From NCBI RefSeq assembly GCF_027925245.1, contig NZ_BSDP01000001.1, positions 806,001-870,000 on the forward strand: a stretch of DNA of 64,000 nt, written 5' to 3'. The notes beneath the pieces were generated by a model. It worked only from the letters and a program-made list of their open reading frames with translations, searched no databases and had not been told where the DNA came from. Shown one piece after another: positions 24,990-34,109 of the stretch. The stretch comes from Agromyces rhizosphaerae. GTDB lineage: Bacteria > Actinomycetota > Actinomycetes > Actinomycetales > Microbacteriaceae. Each line of letters starts with the position of its first letter. Positions within the stretch are counted from its first letter, which is position 1. A program made the position numbers and the translations under genes.

Positions 24990-27175
24990 CAGGCTGCCCC
25001 CATTCCCTCGCGCAGCCGTTCGATGCCGGCGACGACCTCCTCGGTGCGGGCGTGCGCGGCGCGCTCGAGCACCTTCGAGATGCTCGGGCTCGCCTCGCGA
25101 CCCGTCACCCGCTGCACGGGCTGGTCGAGCCAGTCGAACAGGCGGCGCTGGATCTCGTCGGCGAGCCAGCCGCCGTACGAGGTGCCCGCAGCACCCTGTT
25201 CGACGATGAGCACGGCGTTGGTCTTCTTCACCGACTCGGTGATCGTCTCCCAGTCGACCGAGGCCCGGTCGAGCCAGCGCAGGTCGATCACGTCGGCGTC
25301 GAGCCCGGTCTGCTCGACGGCCTCCAGGCTGTGGCCGACCATCGAGAGGTAGCTGATCACCGTGGCATCCGACCCCTCGCGCCGCAGCGCGGCCCGGCCG
25401 AACGGCAGCTGGTAGTCGAGGTCGCCCTCGGGCACCTCCTCGACCTTGCCGTACAGGTCGATGTGCTCGAGCACCAGCACCGGGTCCTCGAGCGCGAGCG
25501 CCGCGTTCATGAGGCCGATGTAGTCGGCCGCCGTCGACGGTGCGACGATGCGCCAGCCGGGGCTCGTGGCGAAGATGCCGGCCGGGTCCATCAGGTGCTG
25601 CGAGCCGTAGCCCGAGCCGATGGCGACCTTGGTGCGCAGCACCAGCGGCACCGGGTTGACGCCGCCGAACATGTGCCGTGCCTTGCCGATCTGGTTGAAC
25701 ACCTGGTCGGCGGCGACCCACATGAAGTCGGGGTACATGAACTCGACCACGGGTCGGAACCGGCCGTCGAGCGCCATGCCGCCGCCGAGTCCGACGAACG
25801 CGTTCTCGCTGATCGGCGTGCCGAGCACGCGGCCCTCGAACTGCTTCGCGAGCCCCTTGGTGGCGCCGTTCGTGCCGCCGCCGAGGCGGTGGATGTCCTC
25901 GCCGAGCACGACGATGCGCTCGTCCTCCTCCATGCGGCGGCCCATGACGGATGCCACGGCGTCGACGAACTTCATCGAGGCCACCGGCCCATCCGCGGCG
26001 ACCGGGTCGAGCGTGCGGGCGTCGGCCAGCTCGCTCGCGTCGCCGCGCACCCCGACGTCGACGAACTCGGTGTCGGGCCACAGCTCGGGGCGGATGCGGC
26101 GCTTGCCGTCGGTCTCGGGATCGGGCTCGAGCAGCTGGGCGGCCGCGATGCGCATGGCCTCCTGCGCCTGCTCGCGCACCGACGCCACGCCCGCCTCGTC
26201 GATGAGCCCCAGCTTCGTCATCTCGGTCGCCACGCGCGTGAGCGGGTCGCGCTCGCGCCAGGCGGCCTCCTCGGCCTTCGTCCGGTAGCCGAACGCGCTG
26301 CCGGGGTACGGGCCGTTCTGGTGGAAGTAGCGGTAGACCTCCGCCTCCACGACGGCCGGGCCGTTGCCCGAGCGCATGTACTCGGCCGCCTCGCCCATGG
26401 CGAGGTGCACCGCGAGCGGGTCCATGCCGTCGACGCGCCAGGACGGGATCGCGAAGCCGAGGCCGCGCGCCGACAGCCGCGTCTCCGCGGTCGACTCGTC
26501 GACGCCCGTCGACACCGCGTAGCCGTTGTTCTCGATGAAGAAGGCGAAGGGCAGTTTCCACGCCGCCGCGAGGTTCATCGACTCGAGCACCGAGCCGATG
26601 TTCACCGCGCCGTCGCCGAAGTAGCTCACGGTGAGGTCGGTGGTGCCCGCGTGCCGCTGCGCCCAGGCGTTACCCGCGCCGAGCGGCACGCCGCCGCCCA
26701 CGATCGCGTTGGTGCCGAGCGCACCGGCCTCGAACCACTGCAGGTGCATCGAGCCGCCGCGGCCGCGGCAGTAGCCCTGCGCGAGCCCGAGGATCTCGGC
26801 GAGCGTGCGCTGGAGCACCTCCTGCACGGGTTCGGTGACGATGCCGGCCAGGTCGTGCCGTCCGCCGGCCACGTGGGTCAGCGCCTTCGCGAGGAACTGG
26901 TGGTGACCGCGGTGCGACCCGTTGATCGCGTCGGAGGAGCGCATCCCGATGATCGACCCGACGGCGCCGCCCTCCTGGCCGACGCTCGAGTGCGCCGGCC
27001 CGTGCACGAGCTGCTCGCCTGCGAGCTCGAGCACCGTCTCCTCGAACGCGCGGATCAGGTGCAGCTGCGCGAGCATGCCCGAGAGCAGCTCGGGGTCGGC
27101 GGCCTTCCAGTCGGCCGCGGTCGATGTCAGCTCCACCCATGGCGCCGCCGGGTCCAGGCGCTTGTGTCTGGGCAT
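24989..27175 (-). CDS. Fused alpha-beta E1 of a 2-oxoacid (or acetoin-type) dehydrogenase
   Basis: A 728-residue ThDP enzyme that joins the normally separate alpha and beta chains. The alpha part (to about 370) has the ThDP motif starting GDGAVNIG (187-194) and ending ENN (215-217). The beta part begins near 400 (KFVDAVASVMGRRM, VLGEDIHRLGG) and contains the usual beta-chain MDPAGIFA and the transketolase C-domain. The ATG at 27175 follows AGAGGGA. Substrate choice among pyruvate, branched-chain oxoacids and acetoin is not decidable from motifs. It is divergent from the VOC/GntR pair, across a region with two similar palindromes. Confidence 0.9.
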   Translation of the reverse strand: MPRHKRLDPAAPWVELTSTAADWKAADPELLSGMLAQLHLIRAFEETVLELAGEQLVHGPAHSSVGQEGGAVGSIIGMRSSDAINGSHRGHHQFLAKALTHVAGGRHDLAGIVTEPVQEVLQRTLAEILGLAQGYCRGRGGSMHLQWFEAGALGTNAIVGGGVPLGAGNAWAQRHAGTTDLTVSYFGDGAVNIGSVLESMNLAAAWKLPFAFFIENNGYAVSTGVDESTAETRLSARGLGFAIPSWRVDGMDPLAVHLAMGEAAEYMRSGNGPAVVEAEVYRYFHQNGPYPGSAFGYRTKAEEAAWRERDPLTRVATEMTKLGLIDEAGVASVREQAQEAMRIAAAQLLEPDPETDGKRRIRPELWPDTEFVDVGVRGDASELADARTLDPVAADGPVASMKFVDAVASVMGRRMEEDERIVVLGEDIHRLGGGTNGATKGLAKQFEGRVLGTPISENAFVGLGGGMALDGRFRPVVEFMYPDFMWVAADQVFNQIGKARHMFGGVNPVPLVLRTKVAIGSGYGSQHLMDPAGIFATSPGWRIVAPSTAADYIGLMNAALALEDPVLVLEHIDLYGKVEEVPEGDLDYQLPFGRAALRREGSDATVISYLSMVGHSLEAVEQTGLDADVIDLRWLDRASVDWETITESVKKTNAVLIVEQGAAGTSYGGWLADEIQRRLFDWLDQPVQRVTGREASPSISKVLERAAHARTEEVVAGIERLREGMGAA

Positions 27176-27240
27176 GTTCCCTCTTCTCCATTGATCAGGG
27201 CGCAGCGCGACCAGCGCGGCGTGGGTCTCAGCGTAGCAAG

Positions 27241-27316
27241 ATTGAATCCAATCGCAACAGAATTCCCCGTCGATGCTCGACAATCCCGCGCGACACGGCC
27301 ATACTTGGATCCAATC
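27241..27316. promoter_or_regulatory. Divergent control region with two TTGGATCCAA-type boxes
   Basis: Two related palindromes, ATTGAATCCAAT (27241-27252) and CTTGGATCCAATC (27304-27316), lie between the fused E1 gene and the VOC gene. The second overlaps the ribosome-site region of the VOC gene. The GntR regulator encoded at 27852 is the obvious candidate for binding. Confidence 0.6.
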
Positions 27317-27327
27317 AAGGAGGATTC

Positions 27328-27855
27328 ATGCCACTTCCCGGTCTCCGCGGAAGCGACCACATCGGCATCACGGTACCCGACCTCGACCAGGCCGACGACT
27401 TCTTCGTGCGCGTCCTCGGCGCGGAGCGCTTCTACGACCTCGGCCCCTTCGCGTTCGAGGAGGGCGACTGGATGGCCGAGCACCTCGCGGTGCACCCGCG
27501 CACCGTCATGCGGCGCCTGCGCTTCTACCGGCTCGGCCACGGCGTGAACTTCGAGGTCTTCGAGTACGAGAGCGCCGACGAGTACCGGCCCGCCCCGCGC
27601 AACAGCGACGTCGGCGGGCACCACGTGGCCCTCTACGTCGACGACCTCGACGCGGCGGTCGCCTACCTCCGCGCCGAGGGCGTCCGCGTGCTCGGCGAGC
27701 CGACCACGAGCCGCAACGCCAGCGAGGGTCAGCGCTGGGTGTACTTCCTCAGCCCGTGGGGCATGCAGTTCGAGCTCGTCAGCTTCCCCGACGGCAAGGC
27801 GTACGAGCGCGGGCTCGACCGCCTGCTCTGGCACCCCGCGCGGCCGGCCGAATGA
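27328..27855 (+). CDS. VOC-family protein (glyoxalase/extradiol dioxygenase superfamily)
   Basis: A 175-residue protein with two beta-alpha-beta-beta-beta units. Possible metal ligands are His10 (SDHIGIT), a His in GGHHVALYVDD and Glu in QFELVSFP, the normal positions for this superfamily. The ATG at 27328 follows AAGGAGG. It could be an isomerase, a small dioxygenase or a lyase; similar stand-alone VOC proteins often sit in amino-acid or aromatic catabolic clusters. Its stop overlaps the GntR gene start. Confidence 0.8.
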   Translation: MPLPGLRGSDHIGITVPDLDQADDFFVRVLGAERFYDLGPFAFEEGDWMAEHLAVHPRTVMRRLRFYRLGHGVNFEVFEYESADEYRPAPRNSDVGGHHVALYVDDLDAAVAYLRAEGVRVLGEPTTSRNASEGQRWVYFLSPWGMQFELVSFPDGKAYERGLDRLLWHPARPAE

Positions 27856-28559
27856 GCGCCGAGGACGCCGCGGAGGTCGCCGACGCCGCCCGCACGACCC
27901 GCGGGGGCGACGCGGGGGCCCGCGTCGCCGACCGCCTCCGCCACGAGATCCTCGCCGGCGAGCACGCGCCGGGCACCCGCATCCGCCAGGAGGACGTGGC
28001 CGAGCGGTTCGGCGCGAGCCGCGTGCCCGTGCGCGAGGCGCTGCGGATCCTGGAGAACGAGGGCCTGGTCACACTCGTCGCCAACACCGGAGCGTGGGTC
28101 GCCACGCTGACGCTCGCGGAGTGCGAGGAGGTCTACCAGATGCGCGAGCGACTGGAGCCCCTGCTGCTCTCCTACTCCGCGCCGCACCTCTCCCCCGACG
28201 ACCTGGCCGACCTCGCGGAGCTGGCCGAGCGGATGGCCGCGACCGACGACCTGGACCTGTTCCTCGGCCTCGATCGCAAGTTCCACCTCGCCAGCTACCG
28301 CGGCGCCCGCACGAGCCAGCTGGGCGAGCTCGTGACGAAGCTCTGGAACACGACGCAGCCGTACCGGCGCGCGTACACCCACTCGATCGACGCCGACGCG
28401 CGGCGCATCATGCACGACGAGCACCACCTGCTCGTCTCCGCCCTCCGCGACGACGACCTCGAGGAGGCGCAGCGCGTGCTGGCGAGCCACATCCGCCGCA
28501 CGAGGCGCCAGCTCTCGCGGCATCCCGAACTCTTCACCGACCTCGGCGCACCGCGCTGA
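27852..28559 (+). CDS. GntR-family transcriptional regulator, FCD subfamily
   Basis: A 235-residue regulator with a winged helix (FGASRVPVREALRILENEGL) and an FCD domain whose metal ligands look intact (LDRKFH; HDEHH; LASHI), unlike the regulator at 11237. It overlaps the VOC gene as ATGA and is followed within 26 nt by the aldehyde dehydrogenase gene, so VOC-GntR-ALDH-AKR form one operon. It probably senses an organic acid and acts on the TTGGATCCAA boxes upstream. Confidence 0.9.
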   Translation: MSAEDAAEVADAARTTRGGDAGARVADRLRHEILAGEHAPGTRIRQEDVAERFGASRVPVREALRILENEGLVTLVANTGAWVATLTLAECEEVYQMRERLEPLLLSYSAPHLSPDDLADLAELAERMAATDDLDLFLGLDRKFHLASYRGARTSQLGELVTKLWNTTQPYRRAYTHSIDADARRIMHDEHHLLVSALRDDDLEEAQRVLASHIRRTRRQLSRHPELFTDLGAPR

Positions 28560-28585
28560 CCCCGATCCCGACACGGAAGGCACCC

Positions 28586-29965
28586 ATGCCCATCGCGACC
28601 ATCAACCCCGCCACCGGCGAGACCGAGGCGACCTACGACGCGCACGACGACGCCGAGGTCGACGCGCGCATCGGCGAGGCGGCCGACGCGTTCCGCGCCC
28701 TCGCGAACACGGACTTCACGGCCCGGGGCGAGTGGATGCACCGTGCCGCCGACCTCCTCGACGCGGAGGTCGACGAGCTCGCGCTCGTGCTCACGACCGA
28801 GATGGGCAAGCCGCTCGCCCAGGCGGCCGCCGAGGTGCGGAAGTCGGCGAACGCGATGCGGTACTACGCCGACCACGCGGAGGACATGCTCGCGGGGCGT
28901 GCGCTCGACGACCCCTCGGTCGTCGGCGCCGGTGCCGCGTACACGCGATACGAGCCGCTCGGCGTGGTGCTCGCGGTCATGCCGTGGAACTACCCGATCT
29001 GGCAGGTCATCCGCTTCGCCGCCCCCGCGCTGATGGCGGGCAACACGGTGCTGCTGAAGCACGCGTCGAACGTGCCCCAGTCTGCGCTCTACCTCGGGTC
29101 GCTCTTCTCGCGCGCCGGGTTCCCGGTCGGGGCGCTGCACACCCTGCTCATCCCGGCCGCGCGCGTCGAGGCCGTGCTCCGGGACCGGCGGGTGGTCGCG
29201 GCGACGCTCACCGGCTCGGAGCCCGCGGGGCGCTCGCTCGCCGCGATCGCCGGCTCCGAGGTCAAGCACGTCGTGCTCGAGCTGGGCGGCTCGGACCCGT
29301 TCATCGTGATGCCGAGCGCCGACCTCGACGAGGCCGTCCGCACGGCCGTCACGTCGCGCACCTCGAACAACGGCCAGGCCTGCATCAACGCGAAGCGGTT
29401 CATCGTGCACGAGGACGTGCACGACGCGTTCGTGGAGCGGTTCACCGCGGCGATGGCCGCACTCCGCGTCGGCGACCCGCTCGACGAGTCGACCGACATC
29501 GGGCCGCTCGCGACCGCCTCCGGGCGCGACGAGCTCGCCGGGCTCGTCGACGACGCGGTCGCGCTCGGCGCGGTCGCCGCGACCGGCGGCACCGCGGGCG
29601 ACGGCCCCGGCTGGTTCTACCCGCCGACGGTGCTCACGGGCGTGGACACGGGCATGCGCCTCTACCGCGAGGAGGCGTTCGGCCCGGTCGCCACGGTGTT
29701 CACCGCGCGCGACGCCGACGACGCGCTGCGCATCGCGAACGACACGACGTTCGGGCTGAGTTCCGCGGTCTGGACCCGCGACGAGGCGGAGCAGGAGCGG
29801 TTCATCCGCGGCCTCGACGCGGGCGCCGTGTTCGTCAACGGCATGTCGATCTCGTACCCGGAGCTGCCTTTCGGCGGCGTCAAGGACTCGGGCATCGGCC
29901 GCGAGCTCTCCGCCGAGGGCATCCGCGAGTTCGTCAACCTGAAGTCCGTCTGGCGCGGACGCTAG
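28586..29965 (+). CDS. NAD(P)-dependent aldehyde dehydrogenase (succinate-semialdehyde type)
   Basis: A 459-residue ALDH with the full motif set: MPWNYPIWQ, the catalytic glutamate in LELGGSDPF, the catalytic cysteine in NNGQACINAKRF and the C-terminal EEAFGPVA and PFGGVKDSGIGRE. The pattern is closest to succinate-semialdehyde dehydrogenases (GabD-like), which oxidise short semialdehydes. The ATG at 28586 follows GGAAGG. It would convert an aldehyde made in this pathway into an acid. Confidence 0.9.
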   Translation: MPIATINPATGETEATYDAHDDAEVDARIGEAADAFRALANTDFTARGEWMHRAADLLDAEVDELALVLTTEMGKPLAQAAAEVRKSANAMRYYADHAEDMLAGRALDDPSVVGAGAAYTRYEPLGVVLAVMPWNYPIWQVIRFAAPALMAGNTVLLKHASNVPQSALYLGSLFSRAGFPVGALHTLLIPAARVEAVLRDRRVVAATLTGSEPAGRSLAAIAGSEVKHVVLELGGSDPFIVMPSADLDEAVRTAVTSRTSNNGQACINAKRFIVHEDVHDAFVERFTAAMAALRVGDPLDESTDIGPLATASGRDELAGLVDDAVALGAVAATGGTAGDGPGWFYPPTVLTGVDTGMRLYREEAFGPVATVFTARDADDALRIANDTTFGLSSAVWTRDEAEQERFIRGLDAGAVFVNGMSISYPELPFGGVKDSGIGRELSAEGIREFVNLKSVWRGR

Positions 29966-29975
29966 AGGAGCAGCC

Positions 29976-30953
29976 ATGGAGTACACGCGACTGGGCGGCA
30001 GCGGGCTCGAGATCGCCCCGATCGCCGTCGGCAGCATGAGCTTCGGCGACCCGGAACGGGGCGACCACTCGTGGACCCTCGGAGAGGAGCGCAGCCGCGA
30101 GATCATCCGGGCGGCGCTCGAGCTGGGCCTCAACTTCTTCGACACCGCGAACGTCTACTCCGACGGCACGGGCGAGGAGTTCCTCGGTCGCGCGCTCCGC
30201 GACTTCGGGCGGCGCGACGAGCTCGTGATCGCGACGAAGGTGTTCGGCGCGATGGGCACCGGCCCGAACCGCCGCGGGCTCTCGCGCAAGGCGATCATGC
30301 AGGAGGTCGACGCGAGCCTCGCGCGCCTCGGCGTCGACTACATCGACCTGCTCCAGATCCACCGGTACGATCCCGCGGTGCCGCTCGACGAGCTGCTCGT
30401 CGCCCTCGACGACCTGGTCCGCGCCGGGAAGGTGCTCTACCTCGGCGCCTCGTCGATGCACGCGTGGCGGTTCGTGACGGCACGCGAGCGCCAGCGCGAG
30501 CTCGGGCTGGCGCCGTTCGTGTCGATGCAGAACCAGTACAGCCTGATCTCCCGCGAGGACGAGCGCGAGCTGCTGCCGTACTGCGCGCACGTCGGCGTCG
30601 GCGCGATCCCGTGGAGCCCGCTCGGGCGCGGGCGGCTGACCCGGCCGTGGGGCACCGAGACGCACCGTGCGGGCCGCGACCGGGTGGCCCTCGACAACTA
30701 CCGCCAGGCGGTGGAGTCGGACCACGCGGTGGTCGACGCGGTCGAGGCGGTCGCCGCCGAGCGCGGGGTCCCGATGGCGCACGTGGCGATCGCCTGGCTC
30801 CGTCGTCAGCCGGCGCTCAGCGCACCGATCATCGGCGCCACGTCGGAGGCGCACCTCGCCGACGCGGTCGCGGCGCTGGAACTCGAGCTGACCGACGACG
30901 AGGCCGCACGCCTCGAGGCGCCGTACCGCCCGCGCATGCCCGAGCTGTACTGA
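29976..30953 (+). CDS. Aldo/keto reductase
   Basis: A 325-residue TIM-barrel reductase. The catalytic tetrad is visible as Asp and Tyr in FDTANVYSDG, Lys in VIATKVF and His in LLQIHRYDP; the NADPH-binding end includes AIAWLRRQP and APIIGATS. AGGAG lies just before the ATG. It likely reduces or oxidises an aldehyde/alcohol pair, possibly the partner step to the aldehyde dehydrogenase 10 nt upstream. It converges with the MDR gene ending at 30967. Confidence 0.88.
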   Translation: MEYTRLGGSGLEIAPIAVGSMSFGDPERGDHSWTLGEERSREIIRAALELGLNFFDTANVYSDGTGEEFLGRALRDFGRRDELVIATKVFGAMGTGPNRRGLSRKAIMQEVDASLARLGVDYIDLLQIHRYDPAVPLDELLVALDDLVRAGKVLYLGASSMHAWRFVTARERQRELGLAPFVSMQNQYSLISREDERELLPYCAHVGVGAIPWSPLGRGRLTRPWGTETHRAGRDRVALDNYRQAVESDHAVVDAVEAVAAERGVPMAHVAIAWLRRQPALSAPIIGATSEAHLADAVAALELELTDDEAARLEAPYRPRMPELY

Positions 30954-30966
30954 CCGGAACCGGCGC

Positions 30967-32061
30967 TCAACCGGCGATGACCGGCGTGGGCTCCGCGCGG
31001 CTGCGTGCCGCCTCGAGCGTCTCGGCCATGGCCGACAGCGGGCGGATGCGGCCCAGCATCGCCTCGGCGTCGACGACGCCGTGCTCGAGCATCGGCAGGA
31101 ACCGCCGCATGTCGCGCCGCATGTCGAGGCGCCCGCTCTGCGAGCTGCGCACGTCGCGCCCGCGCAGCGCGAGGTCGAACAGCGGGAACTCGACCGTCGT
31201 GTCGCGCGTCACGTAGCTCGTGAGCGTGACGACGCCGCCGAGCCGGGTGGCCGCGAACGCGGTGCGGACGGAGTCGACCGACCCGCCCGCGTCGAGGCCG
31301 TGGTCGGCGCCGCGTCCGCCCGTGGCATCCCGCACCGCCTCCTCGACGTCGCAGGCGGCCGGGTCGAGCACGTGCGTGGCGCCGAGCCGTGCGGCGAGCG
31401 CCCGCCGATGCGCGAGGCGCTCGACGGCGACGATGACCTCCGCACCCGCCGCACGCGCGGCCTGGATCATCCAGAGGCCCACCTGCCCGCAGCCGACGAC
31501 GAGCACGGATGCACCGGGGCGGACCTCCGCGACGTTGACGACCGCGCCCATGCCGGAGATCACCCCGCAGCCGAACATCGCCAGCCACGGGTCGGGGAGC
31601 CCGCTGTCGACGGGGAAGACCTGGATGTCGCGGATGACGGTGCGCTCGGCGTAGGTGGCGGAGGCACCCGGCGCGCGCACCGCGCGCCCGTCGCCGAGCG
31701 TGCCGATCACGGGCGGGGGCACGAAGAGCTGCGCGCACTGGTCGACCCGGCCCGCCCGGCACCAGAAGCAGCGCCCGCACTCCGGCGTCGCCGTGATGAG
31801 CACGCGCCGGCCGACCCGGTGCCGCGCACCGGCGCCGCGCTCGACGACGGTGCCGACCGCCGAGTGGCCGAGCACCACCGGGTACGCGTCGCCGGGCAGG
31901 CCGGTGTCGCCCCGCAGGGCGATCCAGTCGCTGTAGCAGAAGGCGGTCGCGTCGATCTCGACCACGACCTCCCCCGGCCCGGGGTCACGCAGCTCCAGCT
32001 CCTCGACGCGGAACTCGCGCTCCCCCGCGTGCGCCACCGCTGCCTGCACCGTCGTCGGCAT
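30967..32061 (-). CDS. Zinc-dependent MDR alcohol dehydrogenase
   Basis: A 364-residue MDR enzyme, third member of the set with 420-1547 and 15787-16875. Catalytic-zinc Cys42 (AFCYSD) and His66 (LGH) and structural cysteines 95, 98, 101 and 109 are present; the coenzyme loop is GCGQVGLW. The C-terminal SSQSGRLDMRRDMRR is the counterpart of QNGQV in the other two. It follows the DMT transporter gene after 21 nt in a minus-strand operon that begins with the ketopantoate-reductase-like gene. Confidence 0.87.
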   Translation of the reverse strand: MPTTVQAAVAHAGEREFRVEELELRDPGPGEVVVEIDATAFCYSDWIALRGDTGLPGDAYPVVLGHSAVGTVVERGAGARHRVGRRVLITATPECGRCFWCRAGRVDQCAQLFVPPPVIGTLGDGRAVRAPGASATYAERTVIRDIQVFPVDSGLPDPWLAMFGCGVISGMGAVVNVAEVRPGASVLVVGCGQVGLWMIQAARAAGAEVIVAVERLAHRRALAARLGATHVLDPAACDVEEAVRDATGGRGADHGLDAGGSVDSVRTAFAATRLGGVVTLTSYVTRDTTVEFPLFDLALRGRDVRSSQSGRLDMRRDMRRFLPMLEHGVVDAEAMLGRIRPLSAMAETLEAARSRAEPTPVIAG

Positions 32062-32082
32062 GCGACCGTCTCCCTCCGCCCG

Positions 32083-33063
32083 TCAGGGCTCGTTCGTCGT
32101 CGGCTGCGGCACCGCGCCGGCGTCGCCGCTCGCGCGCGGTCGCGCCCGCCCGCGCACGGCGCCGAGCCCGGCGAGCGCCACGGCGGCCACGGCCAGGACC
32201 GCGCCGACGACGGCCCCGGCGGTGAGCCCGACGCGGTCGACCGGCACGACCAGGTCGAGCGCGATGGAGCCCATCGCCTGCCCGGCCGCGATGCAGAGCA
32301 TCAGGCTCAGCACGCCGATGATGCGCACCGCGACGGCCGACACGACGCCGATCACCGCGCCGATCGCCCCGCCGAGGGGCGCCCACGGCGGCAGCGCCGC
32401 GAGGTCGATCGGCTGCGTGGCCAGCGCGACGAGCAGCGCGGAGCCCACGAAGAACCCCGAGACCGCGAAGTTGATCACCGACATGACCGCGGGCTCGCCC
32501 GTGACGACCACGATCCAGCCGTTCGCGGCCTGCTGGATCGCGATGATCGCGCCGGCGACGACCACGACCGGCACCGCGAGCGCGCTCGCGCCCTCGAACC
32601 GGCCGATCGAGCCGACGATGACCGCGAGCACGGCCACGGCGATGCCCGCGGAGCGCAGCGCGCCCATCGGCCTGCGCCCGCCCGGGCCGATGCCGAACGA
32701 GTCGGCCGCGACCGAGCCGGCGAGCTGCCCGAGGGTGACCGCCACGCCGACGGCGACCACGCCCATCGCGGGCGTCACGGTGATTATCGCGAGCACCGCG
32801 ACGAATCCCATCAGGCCGCCGAGGAACCACCACCAGCGGACCTGCGCGCGCCGGGCGCGGATCGTCCGCGCGGCGCGGGGGAACGCCCCGGTCGCGAGCG
32901 CGACGAGCAGGGCGAGCGCGAGCGCGCTGCCGTGGTTCACCGCGGTCGCCACGACCGGCGAGTCGACGGCCACGCTCGCGTGCCCGTTGATCGACGTCTG
33001 CAGGGAGACGCCCACGCCGGCGGCCAGCGCCGCTGCGGTCGCCGCCGCGGCGCCGTTGTTCAC
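32083..33063 (-). CDS. DMT-superfamily transporter (YdcZ/DUF606-like)
   Basis: A 326-residue membrane protein with about ten hydrophobic helices in two similar halves (ATAAALAAGVGVSLQTSING; VVVAGAIIAIQQAANGW), the pattern of the small-multidrug/metabolite DUF606 family. The GTG start at 33063 overlaps the upstream stop (GTGA). A short Arg/Pro-rich tail is cytoplasmic. It may export or import an organic acid related to the neighbouring oxidoreductases. Confidence 0.78.
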   Translation of the reverse strand: MNNGAAAATAAALAAGVGVSLQTSINGHASVAVDSPVVATAVNHGSALALALLVALATGAFPRAARTIRARRAQVRWWWFLGGLMGFVAVLAIITVTPAMGVVAVGVAVTLGQLAGSVAADSFGIGPGGRRPMGALRSAGIAVAVLAVIVGSIGRFEGASALAVPVVVVAGAIIAIQQAANGWIVVVTGEPAVMSVINFAVSGFFVGSALLVALATQPIDLAALPPWAPLGGAIGAVIGVVSAVAVRIIGVLSLMLCIAAGQAMGSIALDLVVPVDRVGLTAGAVVGAVLAVAAVALAGLGAVRGRARPRASGDAGAVPQPTTNEP

Positions 33064-34088
33064 GGCACGGCGCCGAGCATGGTGCCGAGCAGTCCGCGGT
33101 CCGGGGCGAGCTCTCCGCGCTCGATCCGGTGCGCGAGCTCGACCACCACGGCGTTCACCGGAGTCGCCACGCCCGCCGCCGCGCCGCGCGCGACGACGTG
33201 CCCGTTGAGGTCGTCGACCTCGGAGTGGCGGCCCTTCGTCCAGTCCTGGAGCACGGTCGTCGTCGCCCCGGGCACCACGAAGCCGGCGAACAGCTTGTCG
33301 GTCATCGTGTCGACGATCCGGTCGCGGTCGGCGATCTCCGATTCGGTCAGCCCGAAGATGGGCAGCGCCCGGTGGCCGATCGCGAGGCCGACCGCGAGCG
33401 CCTCGTTCCCGGCCGCGACCATCACCTCGCGGAAGCCGGGGACGCGCAGCGCGTCCGCCATGGGCAGCCCCAGGATCGCGCTCGTGACGAGCAGGGTGGC
33501 GTTGCTGACGAGCTTCATCCACTTCGCCGACAGGATGTCGTCGACCTCGGCGACCGTGCCCGAGTGCCGCAGCAGGCCCGCGACCTCGGCCACGCGCTCC
33601 GCGGGCCCGCCGGGCAGCGCGCCGACGGCGAACCACGACGCGTCCACGCCGGTGTGCCGGTGCACGATGCCCGGCTCGTCCATCGTGGCGGAGCACTCGA
33701 TGACCGTGCCCACGGTGCGCGCCGGGCCCACCACGTCCTCCACGACTCCGGCCGTCATGCCGTTCTGCACCCCGACCAGGAGGCCGTCGTCGGCCAGGTG
33801 CGGTGCGATGAGCTGCGCGGCCCAGCGCGAGTCGTAGGCCTTCATGAGCATCAGCACGACGTCGAACGGCTGGCGGAGTTCGGCGACCTCGCAGAGGTGC
33901 AGGGTCCTCGGCCGCACGTGCAGCTCGCCCTGCGGGGAGCGGATCCGCAGCCCGTCGGCGCGCATCGCCTCGACATGGGCGGGCCACTGCTCGATCAGCA
34001 CGACATCGAGACCGGCCTCCGTCAGGTCGGCGCCCACGGATGCCCCGTTCGCGCCTGCCCCCAGCACGGCGATCCGCGCATCGGCCAT
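33060..34088 (-). CDS. Ketopantoate reductase family protein (PanE/ApbA-like)
   Basis: A 342-residue NADP-dependent reductase with LGAGANGASVG at the N-terminus and the catalytic lysine in SAKWMKLVSNA. PanE makes pantoate, but many homologues in catabolic clusters reduce other 2-oxo acids; at 342 residues it is longer than typical PanE (about 300), with an insertion around residues 230-260. The ATG at 34088 follows GGGAGG. An operator-like site sits 22 nt upstream, so it probably belongs to the accessory regulon and not to pantothenate synthesis. Confidence 0.8.
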   Translation of the reverse strand: MADARIAVLGAGANGASVGADLTEAGLDVVLIEQWPAHVEAMRADGLRIRSPQGELHVRPRTLHLCEVAELRQPFDVVLMLMKAYDSRWAAQLIAPHLADDGLLVGVQNGMTAGVVEDVVGPARTVGTVIECSATMDEPGIVHRHTGVDASWFAVGALPGGPAERVAEVAGLLRHSGTVAEVDDILSAKWMKLVSNATLLVTSAILGLPMADALRVPGFREVMVAAGNEALAVGLAIGHRALPIFGLTESEIADRDRIVDTMTDKLFAGFVVPGATTTVLQDWTKGRHSEVDDLNGHVVARGAAAGVATPVNAVVVELAHRIERGELAPDRGLLGTMLGAVP

Positions 34089-34109
34089 GGCGGCTCCCTC
34101 CCTCGTCGG

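Noticed and set aside
33060..34088. Assigning the ketopantoate reductase homologue to pantothenate synthesis (panE).
   Set aside because: It is longer than PanE, has a regulatory site shared with catabolic genes and no pan genes nearby.
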